Positions 23,431-36,900 of a DNA stretch of 64,000 bases are shown here, in pieces. This DNA is from Dryomyza anilis (lineage: Eukaryota; Arthropoda; Insecta; Diptera; Dryomyzidae). The stretch covers positions 6,238,630 through 6,302,629 of the forward strand of contig OX638131.1 of NCBI GenBank assembly GCA_951804985.1, read 5' to 3'. How positions within the stretch are numbered: position 1 is the stretch's first letter; every line of letters begins with the position of its first letter. Made by a program: the position numbers and the translations under genes. Under the pieces are notes generated by a model, which saw only the letters and a list, made by a program, of their open reading frames with translations, was not told the DNA's origin and ran no database searches.

Positions 23431-25340
23431 TTTTTGGCACAAAAAATTTTTGGTATTACTTAAAATTAGTATTTCAAAATTCAAATATATCAAGTACTAA
23501 AATTCTTTAAAAATCTTTAAGCGAAATCATTACGTCTTCCATTCCTTCCATTCCTTTTTTATTATGTCCTCTTGTACAGTTTTAAAGCTTCTGACGTGCC
23601 TGACCCAGTATTAAAAATATTCCTTTGTTTGATAACCTGTTGTCGGAAGTTTTGTCCATCACCTCTCGTCTTCAGCACAAACTCAATGTCAATTATAATT
23701 TTATTATTTATTTTATTTGCTTGTAATGTACGTTTAATTCGTGTGCAGTACGTGTTCGATTCTTGCCGACCGGTATTACGTAGTGAATTAGGACGCCGTG
23801 ACAGCCGTCGCCGCCTGCGGCAACAAAAGTGAAAACGTACCGTGCCAAAAGTATTTAATTGAATCTCGTTTCCGACTATAGTCCGACCTGTTTTTAACAT
23901 TTTTCGTTTCTTTTCTTTTTCGTTTTGCACTTTTCGCACATTATAACGTTGCACTTGCGCTACGTTGTGTTGCGTTATGCGTTACGTTTTGTGCTGCATG
24001 GCTGTTAATCGGATTACTATTAACGAAATTGCTGCTTGTTTTCGTTACGTTAATTTCATAATTACAAAGTTATTGGGGCGGCAATTACACGCAAGATAAA
24101 GTGTTGGATGCACTAATGGCTGGTTAGTTGACCAGTAAAATGACTTAATTCAATGAATAATAAGCCAAAATATGTTTTAAATTTTAAATTTGATAATTTT
24201 TATTAAATGTAATTACATAAATTAACTCAGTACATTTTTTAAAGGTTATTTTATTAAAAGTTTACATCATAATAATACATTTTTTCTAATGTTACAATAT
24301 TTTTGGATTATCACAAATTATAATGTTTGGTATTTTGTGACTTTTAAAAATGTCCTATAATTTACCAAATATATTTTGACATTAATCTATACATACTTTA
24401 AGTATAGTACCTAATAGTAATTAAATATTTAATGTTTATACTTTTTACTTTATTATAAAATTTTATTTTTCCCTCCATTTTAAAATAGAAAAATTTCAAA
24501 AATTTTACATATTTTAATAGAAAAACATGCATAAAGTTAGATGTTAGTTGAAATTCGTCATTAAGCATGAAAAACACTTGAAAATAAAAAAGTTCCATAA
24601 ATAAAACTATGATATATGTAGCAGAACAAACTGAAATGCTGTGCAAAGTGCCAGGAACGTGATTTACGAGTTGAAAAATTTTATATATTTTCAACAAGAA
24701 ACATATAACAAATAAATAAACAAAAAATATAAAAACTGCAACTGTAGACAACAACAACAATAAAAAAAAGAAACAATAAAAAATCAATACCAGCACCCAC
24801 TTGAGTGCATCCCACACATGGCCATTGAAACATATCTCGACTTGGAAATTCAGATAGACAGTTGGGCGGGCAGGCGGTGCCAGTTAATTTTAACAATAAT
24901 TAAAAATTGCAATTTTCAATTTTTGTTTTTATTTTTATTTGTGGCATATTTATTATTGGGCGCAACCAACGCTTTTCTTTGTGCAGCACTTTATACGAAT
25001 TTGTATTAATCAATGTGACTATTGATGCCAGCTACATACACCCACTAGGTATGGAAAGTGGAGCAAAATTAAAAAACAAATTTCAAAAAAAAAACAAAAA
25101 AAATTCAAAATTAAAATAAAATTGAAAATAAACATCATAAAACAATCTGTTTGATTATTCGATTTCTGCTTAATGGATTAATCAAGATTTTTAATGAATC
25201 AAAGATATTTTTAAATCAATAAATCAAAGTTAAGGATTCAAAATATTTGTACTTATTTATAAAAATTTTACTTTATCTGTATGTTTCGAATTATAAAGAA
25301 TTTCACAACACCTTGAGTTCCATAAATGTACTTTTATCAA
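23431..25340. other. Unique DNA, no gene identified
   Basis: GC-richer blocks at 23640-24100 and 24790-25060 are flanked by AT-rich DNA. The frames at 23562-23954 and 24398-25119 overlap on both strands and look accidental. Confidence 0.5.
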
Positions 25341-27110
25341 TATAATAAAAGCCCATTCTAATAATAGCGAAGAAATGCAACTAATATTGTTGATGAACGA
25401 CTATTTACTACCGAAGAACTTTGTACTTTTGAATGATTCATCCATATTATGAATTGTTGATGTACTTATAATAGTGAAGAACTATACACAAATCATTCGT
25501 CAGTATTATGATTTGTTGATCAACGTTCGTTCATAAATACCTGGATATTACTTTATAAAAAAGACATACTGTATATCAGTCATACATTAACATTATGTAT
25601 TATTGATGAACTATCATTTTTTTTTTGTGACAACAACACGAAAAGTAGTTAATATTGTAGAACTGTATATGAATCATACATCAACATTAGGAATAATTGA
25701 TTTTCGATCATTCATTCGTGAAAAGCCGATCATATTAACATAAAAATCATAAATTATATATGAATCATACATAAAAGTAATGAATTGTTAATAAAGAATC
25801 ATTTTTTGTTTAGTAAAAACAACTTCATATTTATTTAAAATAATGATAGTGAAGAACTGTATTTGAATCATACGTGAACTTTATAAATTACTGATGTACG
25901 ATCTTTTCTTGATGAAAATATCTTCATAAAACATATAAAAGTGATGTATTTTATATGAATCATTCGTCAATAGTATAAATTGTTGTTTTTTGATTTTGCT
26001 TTGGTAAAAACAACTTCATATTAATACTTAATTGATGTGAAATGTATATGAAATCATCAATATAATGAATTGTTTATAAAGTAACATTCATTGTTCAGAA
26101 CACCTTTATATTTATTTAGAATGGTACATAATTGTATATGAATCATTCATCAATATTATGAATTGTTAATGGAAGATTATACATCACTTAAAATACTTTC
26201 ATATTTATTTTTTTATAATCTTGACTTAATTTATAATAGAGACGATCTGTATATGATTCATACAACAATATTATGAATTATTGATGAACTATCGTTTTTT
26301 GGTGACAACAAAAATTGTATAATTATTTTAGTAATGAAGAACTGTATATGAATATGTCATGAAAAGTAAGAATTATTGATTTTCGATAATTTTTTCGTGA
26401 ACATTTATTTATATTCTTGAAGTAGTCTATATGAACCTTTATAAATATTATGAATTGTAGATGGTAGAAAATTTGTTGATTATAACAAACAACTTAATAT
26501 TTACTTAAAATAGTAATAGTGAAGAAATATTTCTGAATCATACGTCAAAATTATGAATTATTTATGTACGATGTTTTCTTGATAAAAATATCTTCATATA
26601 ACATGTAATAGTGATGATTTTATATGAATCATACGTCAATGTTATGCAACAATTCATTTTGCGCTTTCTTTGGTGAAAACATCTTCATATTAATACTTAA
26701 TACTAAAGAATTGTATATCAAATATACATTAATATAATGAATTTTTTATGAATTGTTTATTTTATTTAAAATGGTAAACAATTGTATATCAAATATACAT
26801 CAATATTATGAATTGTTTATGAAAGATAATTCAATACTTAAAATATTTATTTATATTCTTGAAGAACTCTATATGACTTTTCTATAAATATTATAAATTT
26901 GTAGATAGTCGATCGTTTGTTGCTTAAAAGATCTTCACATTGATGAACTATTTTTATAGCATTCATAAATATTATGTATTGTTGATGAACGAACGTTCAT
27001 GGTTAAAATTATCATCATATCGATAGTAAATAATTTTATATACATTATTCAATAATATTAAAAAATTTTAATGAACGATTCATAATAATTCATTATATTA
27101 ATGAGTAATT
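25341..27110. repeat. Highly degenerate satellite, about 90-115 bp units
   Basis: The phrase GAAGAACTGTATATGAATCA, then TACATCAATATTATGAATTG, then TTGATGAACGATCATTTTTT, recurs with heavy divergence about eighteen times. Clear landmarks are near 25653, 25850, 25945, 26130, 26240, 26335, 26520, 26610 and 26700. The units share words with the MITE-like sequences at 19.84-20.1 and 28.58-28.98 kb, so the satellite may have grown from the inside of such an element. Confidence 0.75.
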
Positions 27111-28575
27111 TAATGTTTTTAATAAATAGTATGAAGAATTTTTTAACTATAAGCGGTCATTTATCATATTGATGAATTTCTTTTTGTATATAATTATATC
27201 AAGTTTGCTTGTCTTTTGAAATGTTGAAAATCTTTTACATAATATTGAAAAATTTTCACATTTTAATCAATATTTTAAAGCTTTTGCCCCACAGTGCATA
27301 CTCACGCCATTATAACAAACAAGAAAACAACAGAACTCACATTAATTCCTGTTGTAATGAAAATCGCAGAATGCAACGATTCGCAAATTAATTACGACAC
27401 AATGTGGCTAATAAAAAAAATGGCCAAAATGCTGTGGTGGCGCCAACGAAATTGAGGCAATATTTTTTTAATGGCTGCGCTGCGCAATAGAGGGCGCTGT
27501 ACGCGTGATTTTGTTTTTTTTTAAATTTCATAAAATTGCAGACAGCACAACGAATTGTTTATATATTTTCATTTAATATTGGCAGCAATATTTTGCACAT
27601 ATTGGTGTGGGGGGATCCTTTGAGCAGAAATTCTATATTTTTTCACGTGCATGTTGGACTGCATGTTGCTGCAACAGCTTTATAGTTGCATAGTCAACAA
27701 CATTAAACGCGACGACAGCAATGCATGGCAAGTTAAAAAAAATGTCTACAATTTTCTGCATTTTCTTCTATCGTTGACTATTTTTTTGCAGATATATTAC
27801 GTGAGGTAAACAAAAACTGCTATATAATGCGCACAATTCCGCCTCAGCTGAGATGCAAGAAACGTAGATACTACAGCAATCAAAAACAGAGCATTGCTTT
27901 CGCCCACTGCGCAGTGAATCTACGCATATTCGAATCGGAATTTAATAATGTAGCATAAAATGTTGCCACCTTTTTTTTATTTTCTATGGAAAACATTGCA
28001 ACATGCGCCGGTTTTCGATGGTTGCAAATATTCTGAAAATTGATTAAAAATAGCACATGTCACAACAAAAAAATTATAGATATTATTTGTGTTATTTTTA
28101 ATTATTTCATATTTTATTATGAAAATTCTAATTGAATTATTTTCGTTTGAAATTGAGATTTTATATTTGAATTTTAGAAATTTTAAATATTCATTTTTCA
28201 TTGTATCCCAATTTTTAACATATATTTCTTTTCTAACCTCAAAAAGTTAGAACAAAACAAAACAGGAAACAGCTAAATATAACTCATGCTTAAATCTTTA
28301 TCCTAGTTATACTGACCAGCGGCATCTCCTGCTGCATTTCCTGTTAAAGTATTTTGTATTTGTTGTGAGTCGCTTGTTAAGCTGCTTAAAAAGCAGTGCT
28401 CCACCACAAAAAGTAGAAAAATGTTGCTTTCACGGTATTTTTCACATAGCAAGTACAAAAAACTAAAGTATTAAAAAAAATTCACAAACAACCGCATCTG
28501 AGAATTTAGCGCTTTGTCGAGTTTTAATTTAGTTCTAGTTCAGCGGACTTGCACAAAAAATACCACGTAGTATAT
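27111..28575. other. Unique DNA, no gene identified
   Basis: AT-rich with less AT-rich islands at 27280-27500 and 27660-27960. No exon or RNA gene could be supported. Confidence 0.5.
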
Positions 28576-28577
28576 AC

Positions 28578-28977
28578 ACACAAAAAAAATTCAAAACAAT
28601 GAGGATTCGACATATTGCTGCTCATTCAATGAATTAAAATTGTATTTTTTAAATGTTTTTCATTTCCAATCTTTTTTTAACATCAAACTTCAAACTAAAA
28701 GTTGTCTCCATTTATAAAATTTACAAAATTTAATTGCTAGTTATGCGAAGTCTCTAAAAATTTCATCATATTAATGAACAAGTATACATCATATACAGGA
28801 ATTTTGTTCATCAAAACATAGAATTTAAATATCGTAAATCTTATATTAATTATAAATACATAAATGTTGTTAAAAAAATATTGAAAATGAAAAACATTGA
28901 AAAATACGATTTTAGTTCAATGAATGAAATCATCAATATGATGAATACTGTTTGATGACGATTTTTTTTTCTGTGTA
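28578..28977. mobile_element. Possible MITE with CACACAGAAAAAAA-type ends
   Basis: Left end TACACACAAAAAAAATTC and right end GATTTTTTTTTCTGTGTAAG are imperfect inverted repeats. The interior has CATCATATTAATGAAC and ATCAATATGATGAATAC units like those in the 25-27 kb satellite. Confidence 0.5.
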
Positions 28978-29104
28978 AGATATACTCAACGTACAGGGAA
29001 CTTTATTAATTAGGGCTTTTTATTCAGTGCCAGCACCATGCGTATCTTATGGTTTTCATGTTAATCTTATAAAAACATCTTAAACAATTTACTAATGTTG
29101 ATAA

Positions 29105-30040
29105 TTTTTTTTTTAAAAAGTTCAATTTTTAATTAGAAGGAAATTTAATTTTCACTAAAAATTCAAATTTTCCTTAAAACAGAAATTTTTGTACTAAAAA
29201 TTCAAATTTCAATAAAAATTAAATGTTTCAATAAAAATTAAATTTTTCAATAAAAATTAAATTTTTCAATAGAATTTAAACTTTTAAATAAAAATTCCAT
29301 TTTTCACTAAAAATTTAAATTTTATTAAAAATTGAATTTTTCACTAAAAATTCTAATTTACACAAAAAATTCAAATTTGTTACAAAATATTGAATTTTAA
29401 AAAAAAAAATTAATTTTTCACTAAAAATTTCGTTTTTCACTAAAAATTCAATTTTTCACTGAAAATTCAATTTTTCACTAAAAATTCAATTTTTCACTAA
29501 AAATTCAATTTTTCACTAAAAATTCAATTTTTCACTAAAAATTCAATTTTTCACTAAAAATTCAATTTTTCACTAAAAGTTCATTTTTTCACTAAAAATT
29601 CAATTTTTCACTAAAAATTCAATTTTTCACTAAAAATTCAATTTTTCAGTAAAAATTCAAATTTTCAGTTAAAATTCAATTTTTCACTAAAAATTCAATT
29701 TTTCACTAAAAATTCAATTTTTCACTAAAAATTCAAATTTTCACTAAAAGTTCATTTTTTCACTAAAAATTCAAATTTTCACTAAAAGTTCATTTTTTCA
29801 CTAAAAATTCAAAGTTTCACTAAAAATTCAATTTTTTACTCAAAATTCAATTTTTCACTAAAAATTCAAATTTACACTAACTCAAATTTTCACTATAATT
29901 CAAATTTTCTTTAAAATTTAAATTATTAACTATAAATTCAATTTTTCTCTGCAAATTAAGTTTTTCTCTAAAAATTCAATTTTTCACTAAAAATTCAATT
30001 TTTCAATAAAAATTCAAATTTTCACCAATTATTAAAATTT
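29105..30040 (-). repeat. 19-bp hairpin minisatellite, array 2 (inverted)
   Basis: Reads CACTAAAAATTCAATTTTT on the plus strand, the reverse complement of arrays 1 and 3. It is more diverged than array 1, with variants such as CACTAAAAGTTCATTTTTT. It ends about 790 bp before Pvf exon A. Confidence 0.93.
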
Positions 30041-30175
30041 TCTCAATCAATGCTGTTTGTCAGTAGAAATTCTAGAGTATAGAAAATATTATGTTATATG
30101 ACGAAATTTTGTATTTTTTTTATTTTTCTTTTTAAAACAATTTTCCCAACTACACTTGATGACGACACAAGAAAT

Positions 30176-30619
30176 CTATCTGATTGCTTTTTGGCAGTCA
30201 GACGTCGGTTTTGTTTCAAGTTCTTTGAACAAAATTAGTTTCCATTGAAAGTGACTCTTTTTAGTGCAACTCTGTTTTTTACAGAAATGCCCTATTCTCG
30301 ATTCCTTGTAGTGCAAATGCAGACAAAAAATGCGTTTACTTGGATTTTCATTTTGGTGAAATGTGAGAAAAACTTTAACAGCAACAGTGCGTTTGCGGGC
30401 AAAAAAAAAAACAAAATGTTTGCTCATTTGTCCTGAGGTCTTCGGTGTGATTTTGCCAGATAAACCATCAAAGGATTTGCAAAAATTGCATTTTTGAGAA
30501 TATGCCTTCGAAAGGAAAACTGGCTTTGATGTGTTGAACTGTATATGATATCGGGGTTGGGAAATATTTATAAAGTTTTGTTTTACTTTCATGCAGAATT
30601 TTTTTTTCTTTCTATTCAC
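30176..30619 (-). CDS. Unrecognised 147-codon open frame (hypothetical, weak)
   Basis: An uninterrupted minus-strand ATG frame in a region of only moderate AT bias, between the 19-bp array and Pvf exon A. The product would be lysine- and phenylalanine-rich with scattered cysteines (a CNFC pair and several KKxC/CxK motifs). I recognise no domain, signal peptide or membrane segment, and the opposite strand has only a short frame. An open frame this long is somewhat unlikely by chance at this base composition, but nothing else supports expression. It may be a decayed transposon piece or noise. Confidence 0.2.
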   Translation of the reverse strand: MNRKKKKFCMKVKQNFINISQPRYHIQFNTSKPVFLSKAYSQKCNFCKSFDGLSGKITPKTSGQMSKHFVFFFARKRTVAVKVFLTFHQNENPSKRIFCLHLHYKESRIGHFCKKQSCTKKSHFQWKLILFKELETKPTSDCQKAIR

Positions 30620-30831
30620 AAAGTCATGCTACATATTAAAAGTAAAATATAAGAGCTGGAACCATTACATGTCTTGGTCAACTAATAAAATTGATTTTTT
30701 TTTATTATGAAATCTAAATTGATAAGAAATGCATTATTTTATTATAATTATTATATATTTGTTTATACTCCTGATTATATATATATTTATAAACACTTTA
30801 AAAATAACATTGAATGTCTTGTTTCTTTCAG

Positions 30832-30979
30832 CAAGATTACGCCGAAGACGAACCCTATCAATCGTCGGCTGAGCATTATCAGAACGACTCTCCCGGTGAT
30901 TTGACGGACCAGAAATACAACGAATTGGGAACGCACGAGGCTGTACAGCAGAGTCAAGCCAAGTACAGCCTAAAGATTA
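30832..30979 (+). CDS. Pvf: Pvf exon A (pro-region)
   Basis: Acceptor TTTCTTTCAG before 30832 and donor GTGAGT after 30979. Starts in phase 0 and ends with one base of a codon. Encodes visible residues 1-49: acidic and glutamine-rich, no cysteine, containing [15 protein letters not shown]. This is the N-terminal pro-segment expected between a signal peptide and the VEGF knot. The GC and codon quality contrast with the AT-rich flanks. The upstream exon it joins must end in phase 0 and was not found in the 30.8 kb before it. Confidence 0.85.
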
Positions 30980-33900
30980 GTGAGTATTTCCACTCTATAA
31001 CAAGTTGTTTAAAAGAACACTGATTTAATTGTAATTGATAAGTAAGAAATGTCATTGCATTTTCTTCTAATTTTATTTTTAACTTGCCAATGCACGCAGA
31101 GAAAAATATGATTATGACCTGTTTGTGACAAATATTACATATAAGCTGTGAAAATCTTTGTTTAAAAACTGATTTAATCTACTTTTCTGAATAATTATGT
31201 CTTTCGTACAATAATTTCTAAAACAATATCAACTTTTTTAAAAAAAAGTGTTGTAAATAATTGTGAAAATCACGTTTTTCTTCCAATTATAATACAAGCA
31301 TAATTATAATTCATAGTAAAATAAAATGATTGTATGGTTTATTATGCGTAGCAACCATCAGTCAATGATTAACAAATCGATTATGACAGCACATTGAGCC
31401 ACTAAATATGGTTGATGCCATTATGTTTCACTCTCGAATTAGTTGCTTCAATGATGTTGCACGATTGCCGCAATCATAATAATGATACTCTGAAACATGA
31501 TACCATGATTTCTTAACCAGTAGCAACCATCAGTTAATGATTAACAAATCGGTTATGACAGCACATTGAGCCTCTGAATATGATTAATGCCATTATATTT
31601 CTCTCGCGAATTAGTTGCTTCAATGATGTTGCACGATTGCCGCAATCATAATAATGATACTCTGAAACATGATACCATGATTTCTTAACCAGTAGCAACC
31701 ATCAGTTAATGATTAACAAATCGATTATGACAGCACATTGAGCCTCTGAATATGATTAATGCCATTATATTTCTCTCGCGAATTAGTTGCTTCAATGATG
31801 TTGGACGATTACCGCAATCATAATAATGATACTCTGAAACATGATACCATGATTTCTTAACCAGTAGCAACCATCAGTTAATGATTAACAAATCGATTAT
31901 GACAGCACATTGAGCCTCTGAATATGATTAATGCCATTATATTTCTCTCGCGAATTAGTTGCTTCAATGATGTTGCACGATTGCCGCAATCATAATAATG
32001 ATACTCTGAAACATGATACCATGATTTCTTAACCAGTAGCAACCATCAGTTAATGATTAACAAATCGATTATGACAGCACATTGAGCCACTGAATATGAT
32101 TGATGCCATTACGTTTCACTCTCGAATTAGTTGCTTCAATGATGTTGCACGATTGCCGCAATCATAATAATGATACTCTTAAACATGATACTAACAAATC
32201 ACGTTTTTCTCTGCATGTGGGTCAGCGCACATAAATGCCAGCAACATTAAGTGATTAGGCAGGTTGGTGGTCACATGCGAACGGCAACATCACAACTTAT
32301 TCGCAATCATCATCATCAGCAAATTTCTATCGTAATTTTTTCTATTTCTAAATTTCTTTTTAAATTATTTTTGCCGCGTTTTATGCGTTTAAAATATTTG
32401 CGTGATTTTCACAAATGAAACGCATTTCATTGTCAATCGATTGACAGCAACTGCCGCGTACTGTGGACAGCAGACAGCTTAATGAAGTAATCGCTTGGGA
32501 CGATGCACACAAAACGATTAATATGGCTGACATTTGCCATGTGCAGCCAATAAAAGATAATAGGAAAAATATATTTTTAAAAAGTGGAAAACTGCTGCAG
32601 CTGAGTTCTGGTTTTAGATGTTTAAGTTTCTACTGGAAATTATAGAAAAATTTGCCTGTCCGAGTGAAATGCAAAAACGCGGACATGGAAACGTTGGATT
32701 TACTACAAATAATTTGTAAAATATTTCTACTTAAATTAAATATTTCTAACTACTTAGAAAAAGTCCGTTAAAACTTTGGATTGAAGAATGTTCAAGTAAA
32801 ATTAAATCTTGTTTTAAAAGAATAGAAAAAAAAAATCTCAATTGGCCGCTGCACAGTTATTTGTTAACCACATTGTTTGTTAATTTGACTAGCATCTGTT
32901 GCTAATTTAAATAATCGGCGACATGAAAAATTGAATTTTTAGTGAAAATTGAATTTTTAGTGAAAAATTGAATTTTTAGTGAAAAATTGAATTTTTAGTG
33001 AAAAATTGAATTTTTAGTGAAAAATTGAATTTTTAGTGAAAAATTGAATTTTTAGTGAAAAATTGAATTGATAGTGAAAAATTGAATTTTTAGTGAAAAA
33101 TTGAATTTTTAGTGAAAAAATTGAATTTTTAGTGAAAAAATTGAATTTTTAGTGAAAAATTTAATTCATAGTGGTAATTTGAATTTTGAGTGAAAATTTT
33201 AATCTTGAGTGAAATTTGAATTTTTAGTGAAAATTTGAATTTTGAGTGAAATTTGTATTTATAGTGAAAAATTGAATTTTTAGTGAAAAATTGAATTTTT
33301 AGTGAAAAATTGAATTTTTAGTGAAAAATTTAATTTTTAGTGAAAAATTTAATTTTTAGTGAAAAATTGAATTTTTAGTGAAAAATTGAATTTTTAGTGA
33401 AAAATTGAATTTTTAGTGAATAATTGAATTTTTAGTGAAAAATTGAATTTTTAGTGAAAAATTGAATTTTTAGTGAAAAATTGAATTTTTAGTGAAAAAT
33501 TGAATTTTTAGTGAAAAATTGAATTTTTTAGTGAAAAATTGAATTTTTAGTGAAAAATTGAATTTTTAGTGAAAAATTGAATTTTTAGTGAAAAATTGAA
33601 TTTTATAGTGAAAATTTGAATTTTTAGTGAAAAATTGAATTTTTAGTGAAAAATTGAATTTTTAGTGAAAATTTGAATTTTTAGTGAAAATTTGAATTTT
33701 TAGTGAAAATTTGAATTTTTAGTGAAAATTTGAATTTTTAGTGAAAAATTGAATTTTTAGTGAAAAATTGAATTTTTAGTGAAAAATTGAATTTTTAGTG
33801 AAAAATTGAATTTTTAGTGAAAAATTGAAATTTTAGTGAAAAATTGAATTTTTAGTGAAAAATTGAATTTTTAGTGCAAAATGAAAAATTTAGTGAAAAT

Positions 33901-36900
33901 TTGATTTTATAGTGAAAATTTGAATTTATAGTGAAAATTTGAATTTTTAGTGAAAATGTGATTTTTTAGTGAAAATTAGTTTTTTTTTTTAATTTTTCTA
34001 CTGGGTCACTGCGCGCCCAAAGTATGCGAATCGCACTGTCACAGCTACAAATGTCGGACTCTTAGTCTGTCTGACTAACTGTCTTGCTGTCTGTGTGGAA
34101 GGTTCTTATTTTAGCATTACGACTGCTACATCTTCTTCTTCTTTTTCTACTTTTTTGCTACTCTTTTTGCTTCCGCTGCTTTTTATGCGAAAAGCGTGAC
34201 GTGTTGCAAGCTTTTAGCGGTGCTGCTGATTTTGTTGTTGCTGTTGTTTGTCGTTTCTGTCGTTGTTGTTGTTTTAGCTGGCTCGGTACTGAGCCCGACG
34301 CGACGCGCGATTGTGTGTGAATCCTTTTGGCACATGCCACACACACATGGCACATAGCACATAGCACATAGCACATGTGCGTCTGTGTTTGTGTGGCTCC
34401 AAACAGAGGATCACGTGGCAACGCTGTAAACATGTTGTTCGTTCGCTGTTGCAATTTAACAGATTTGCTACGTGAATTTATTGTTTTATTACGGGAGGAT
34501 TTATTTTTATTACGTTGTACAAGTATTTTAAACAAACTCCAAGCCAAAGAGTTCAAAGTGGCAGCATTTTTCATTAAGTTGAGCAAACTTTAAATTCGCT
34601 AAAGCACCGCAATTTCATAGAAGATTGATTTATTTATTTATAAATCGAACGACGGTCCTTTCAACAGCGGCTTCATCAGCGATAACCGCAAACCACGCAG
34701 AGATTACAAAGCGATTAAGCGATTACTACAACAACAGCGGCTATTAAAAGATGGAGATCAGTGCGGTTCAGTTGCACTTTTCGTTTCGTTGTACCGATGA
34801 ATCGCAACCGCACGTGAAGTGTGCTAAATGTGCCGCTCACTGCGACGAATCTACTGTGAAACTGGTAGACCTATCGACTTAATGACTGACAGCTATGGAC
34901 GTCAAATATTCTGGGAAATCGGAATTTAAATTTCGGAAATTTAAGATATATGTATAACATTTATATTGAAATTTGAAAATTGTATAAAATGTTAAAGAAA
35001 GCATTTGAAAACGAAGAAAATATACTTGAAAAACTCAAAAAATACTATAAATTCAATAGTTTCAAAATAGTCAATAGGATAAAGTATTATTTTAATAGGT
35101 AAATACCATTAAATACTATACATTTTGTGTACTATGGAATCAAAAACTGTCATATTGACCAATTTTAATACACCCAGAAAAAAATTCCCTCAAATCCCAT
35201 TAAAATTGGTCAATAGAACAATTATTGATTTAATAGCATACAAAAAATAAATCTTTTCATATAAACTCAATGGCAATGTCATGGTATTTTCTAATTTTTA
35301 ATGGTATTGTCCGATTAAAATAATAATTTATCCTATTGACTATTTTTAATAGTAAAAACTATTATTTATATATTATTTATATTTATATTTTTTTCTGTGT
35401 GTAGGATTTGTGACTGAGTGTACTATTTTTAAAAATCATTTTAAAGCCGTTTCATCAGATTTGGTTATGGGCTTATTTTAGATTTATACAAGGTGTTTGG
35501 TTCATCGATGTCAAGTGATGTTGAGTGATTATTATATGACTCAAAAAAAAAATAATAAAATGTTAAATACTAATATGTCTAATTTTGCACCCAGTTTTAG
35601 TTACAGGATGTTTAAAAAATGCATATTACTGACATAACCTAGTCAAGAAGATTGCTTAAAATTTTTAATCGGTTGATAAATAAATAACAATCATATTTTA
35701 GACAATTAAATTACCTTTCCAATGGTATATCACATCATCGAATCGCATTTTTCTTCCGTTTTAAAATGTACCTAAAGTTGAAATTTACAAAAATAAAAAT
35801 TCTAATTTGGACTTTGTCATTGATTTTCTCAAAATTTCGTTAAGGATCACCACATTTTATAAAATTTATAATGATAGTCCACTTCATTTCCAGTATTTGT
35901 AATTAATCATAGTGATTTTAACCTGAAAAGAAATGGTGCAGAAATAATTAAACAGTGGTTCTTGTGATTTGATGGTTGAAATAAACAAAAAAAAATAATT
36001 ATGATTGGAAATATGATTAGAAAATATTTTCTGTGAAGTAATATGACAATATTTATAGTTTTAATAAATGTTTAAAAGATCAGCCACTGTTTAATTATTT
36101 CTGCAGCATAACTTTCCATTTAAATTCACTATAATTAGTTTTTTTCAGTAAATAGGACCAAAATATTCAAGAAACATTACGAATATATTATGTTCCTGAG
36201 AAAAAATTTCTGAAAATTTTTAGAAATTTTCAGTCATATTTCCGGCAAATTGGAATATTTTAAAAGTGTATAGCAGGTGGTAAAATTTTGTGGAATTTTA
36301 ATGGCAGATTCACGGCATATTTTGGGAATGGACAAAGAACAACAGCTTGTGATACAAACTCCGCATTTGTCTGTTTGAAATATGTCGGTAAAATATTTCT
36401 AAACTGCCTTGACCCTGCCAAAAATTGTGTCTGGGGTCCGAGACAAAATTTTTGGCATTCTTCAGGAATATTTCCAGCATATTTCGGACACACAAACAGA
36501 TCAATGGAGTTTTTGGGTAGTCTATAACAGCTTGTAAAGTTTTGTGGAATTTTAATGGCATATTTCAGGAATATTTCGGGCACACAAACACACAGATAAT
36601 GGAATATTTTGGAAAGTGTATAGCAGTTTGTAAAATGTTATGGCATTTTAATGGCAGATTTACGCCATATTTTGAGAATTTGCAGAAAACAGACAGCTTT
36701 TGATACAAACTCCGCCTTTGCCTGTTTGAAATATGTCGAGAAAATGTTTCTGAACTGCCTCGACCCTGCCAACAATTTTGTCTGGAGTTGGTAAATTATT
36801 AAATTGTGTGCCATTTTAAAGCCAGATTCCCGGAATATTTTCGATTTGGGCGGAAAGAAGGCAGCATTTGATACAAATACCGCTTTTGTCCGTTTGAAAT

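Noticed and set aside
24398..24817. 139-codon minus-strand hydrophobic frame
   Set aside because: Phe/Leu/Ile/Tyr-rich product of very AT-rich DNA, with no signal-anchor organisation or homology that I recognise.
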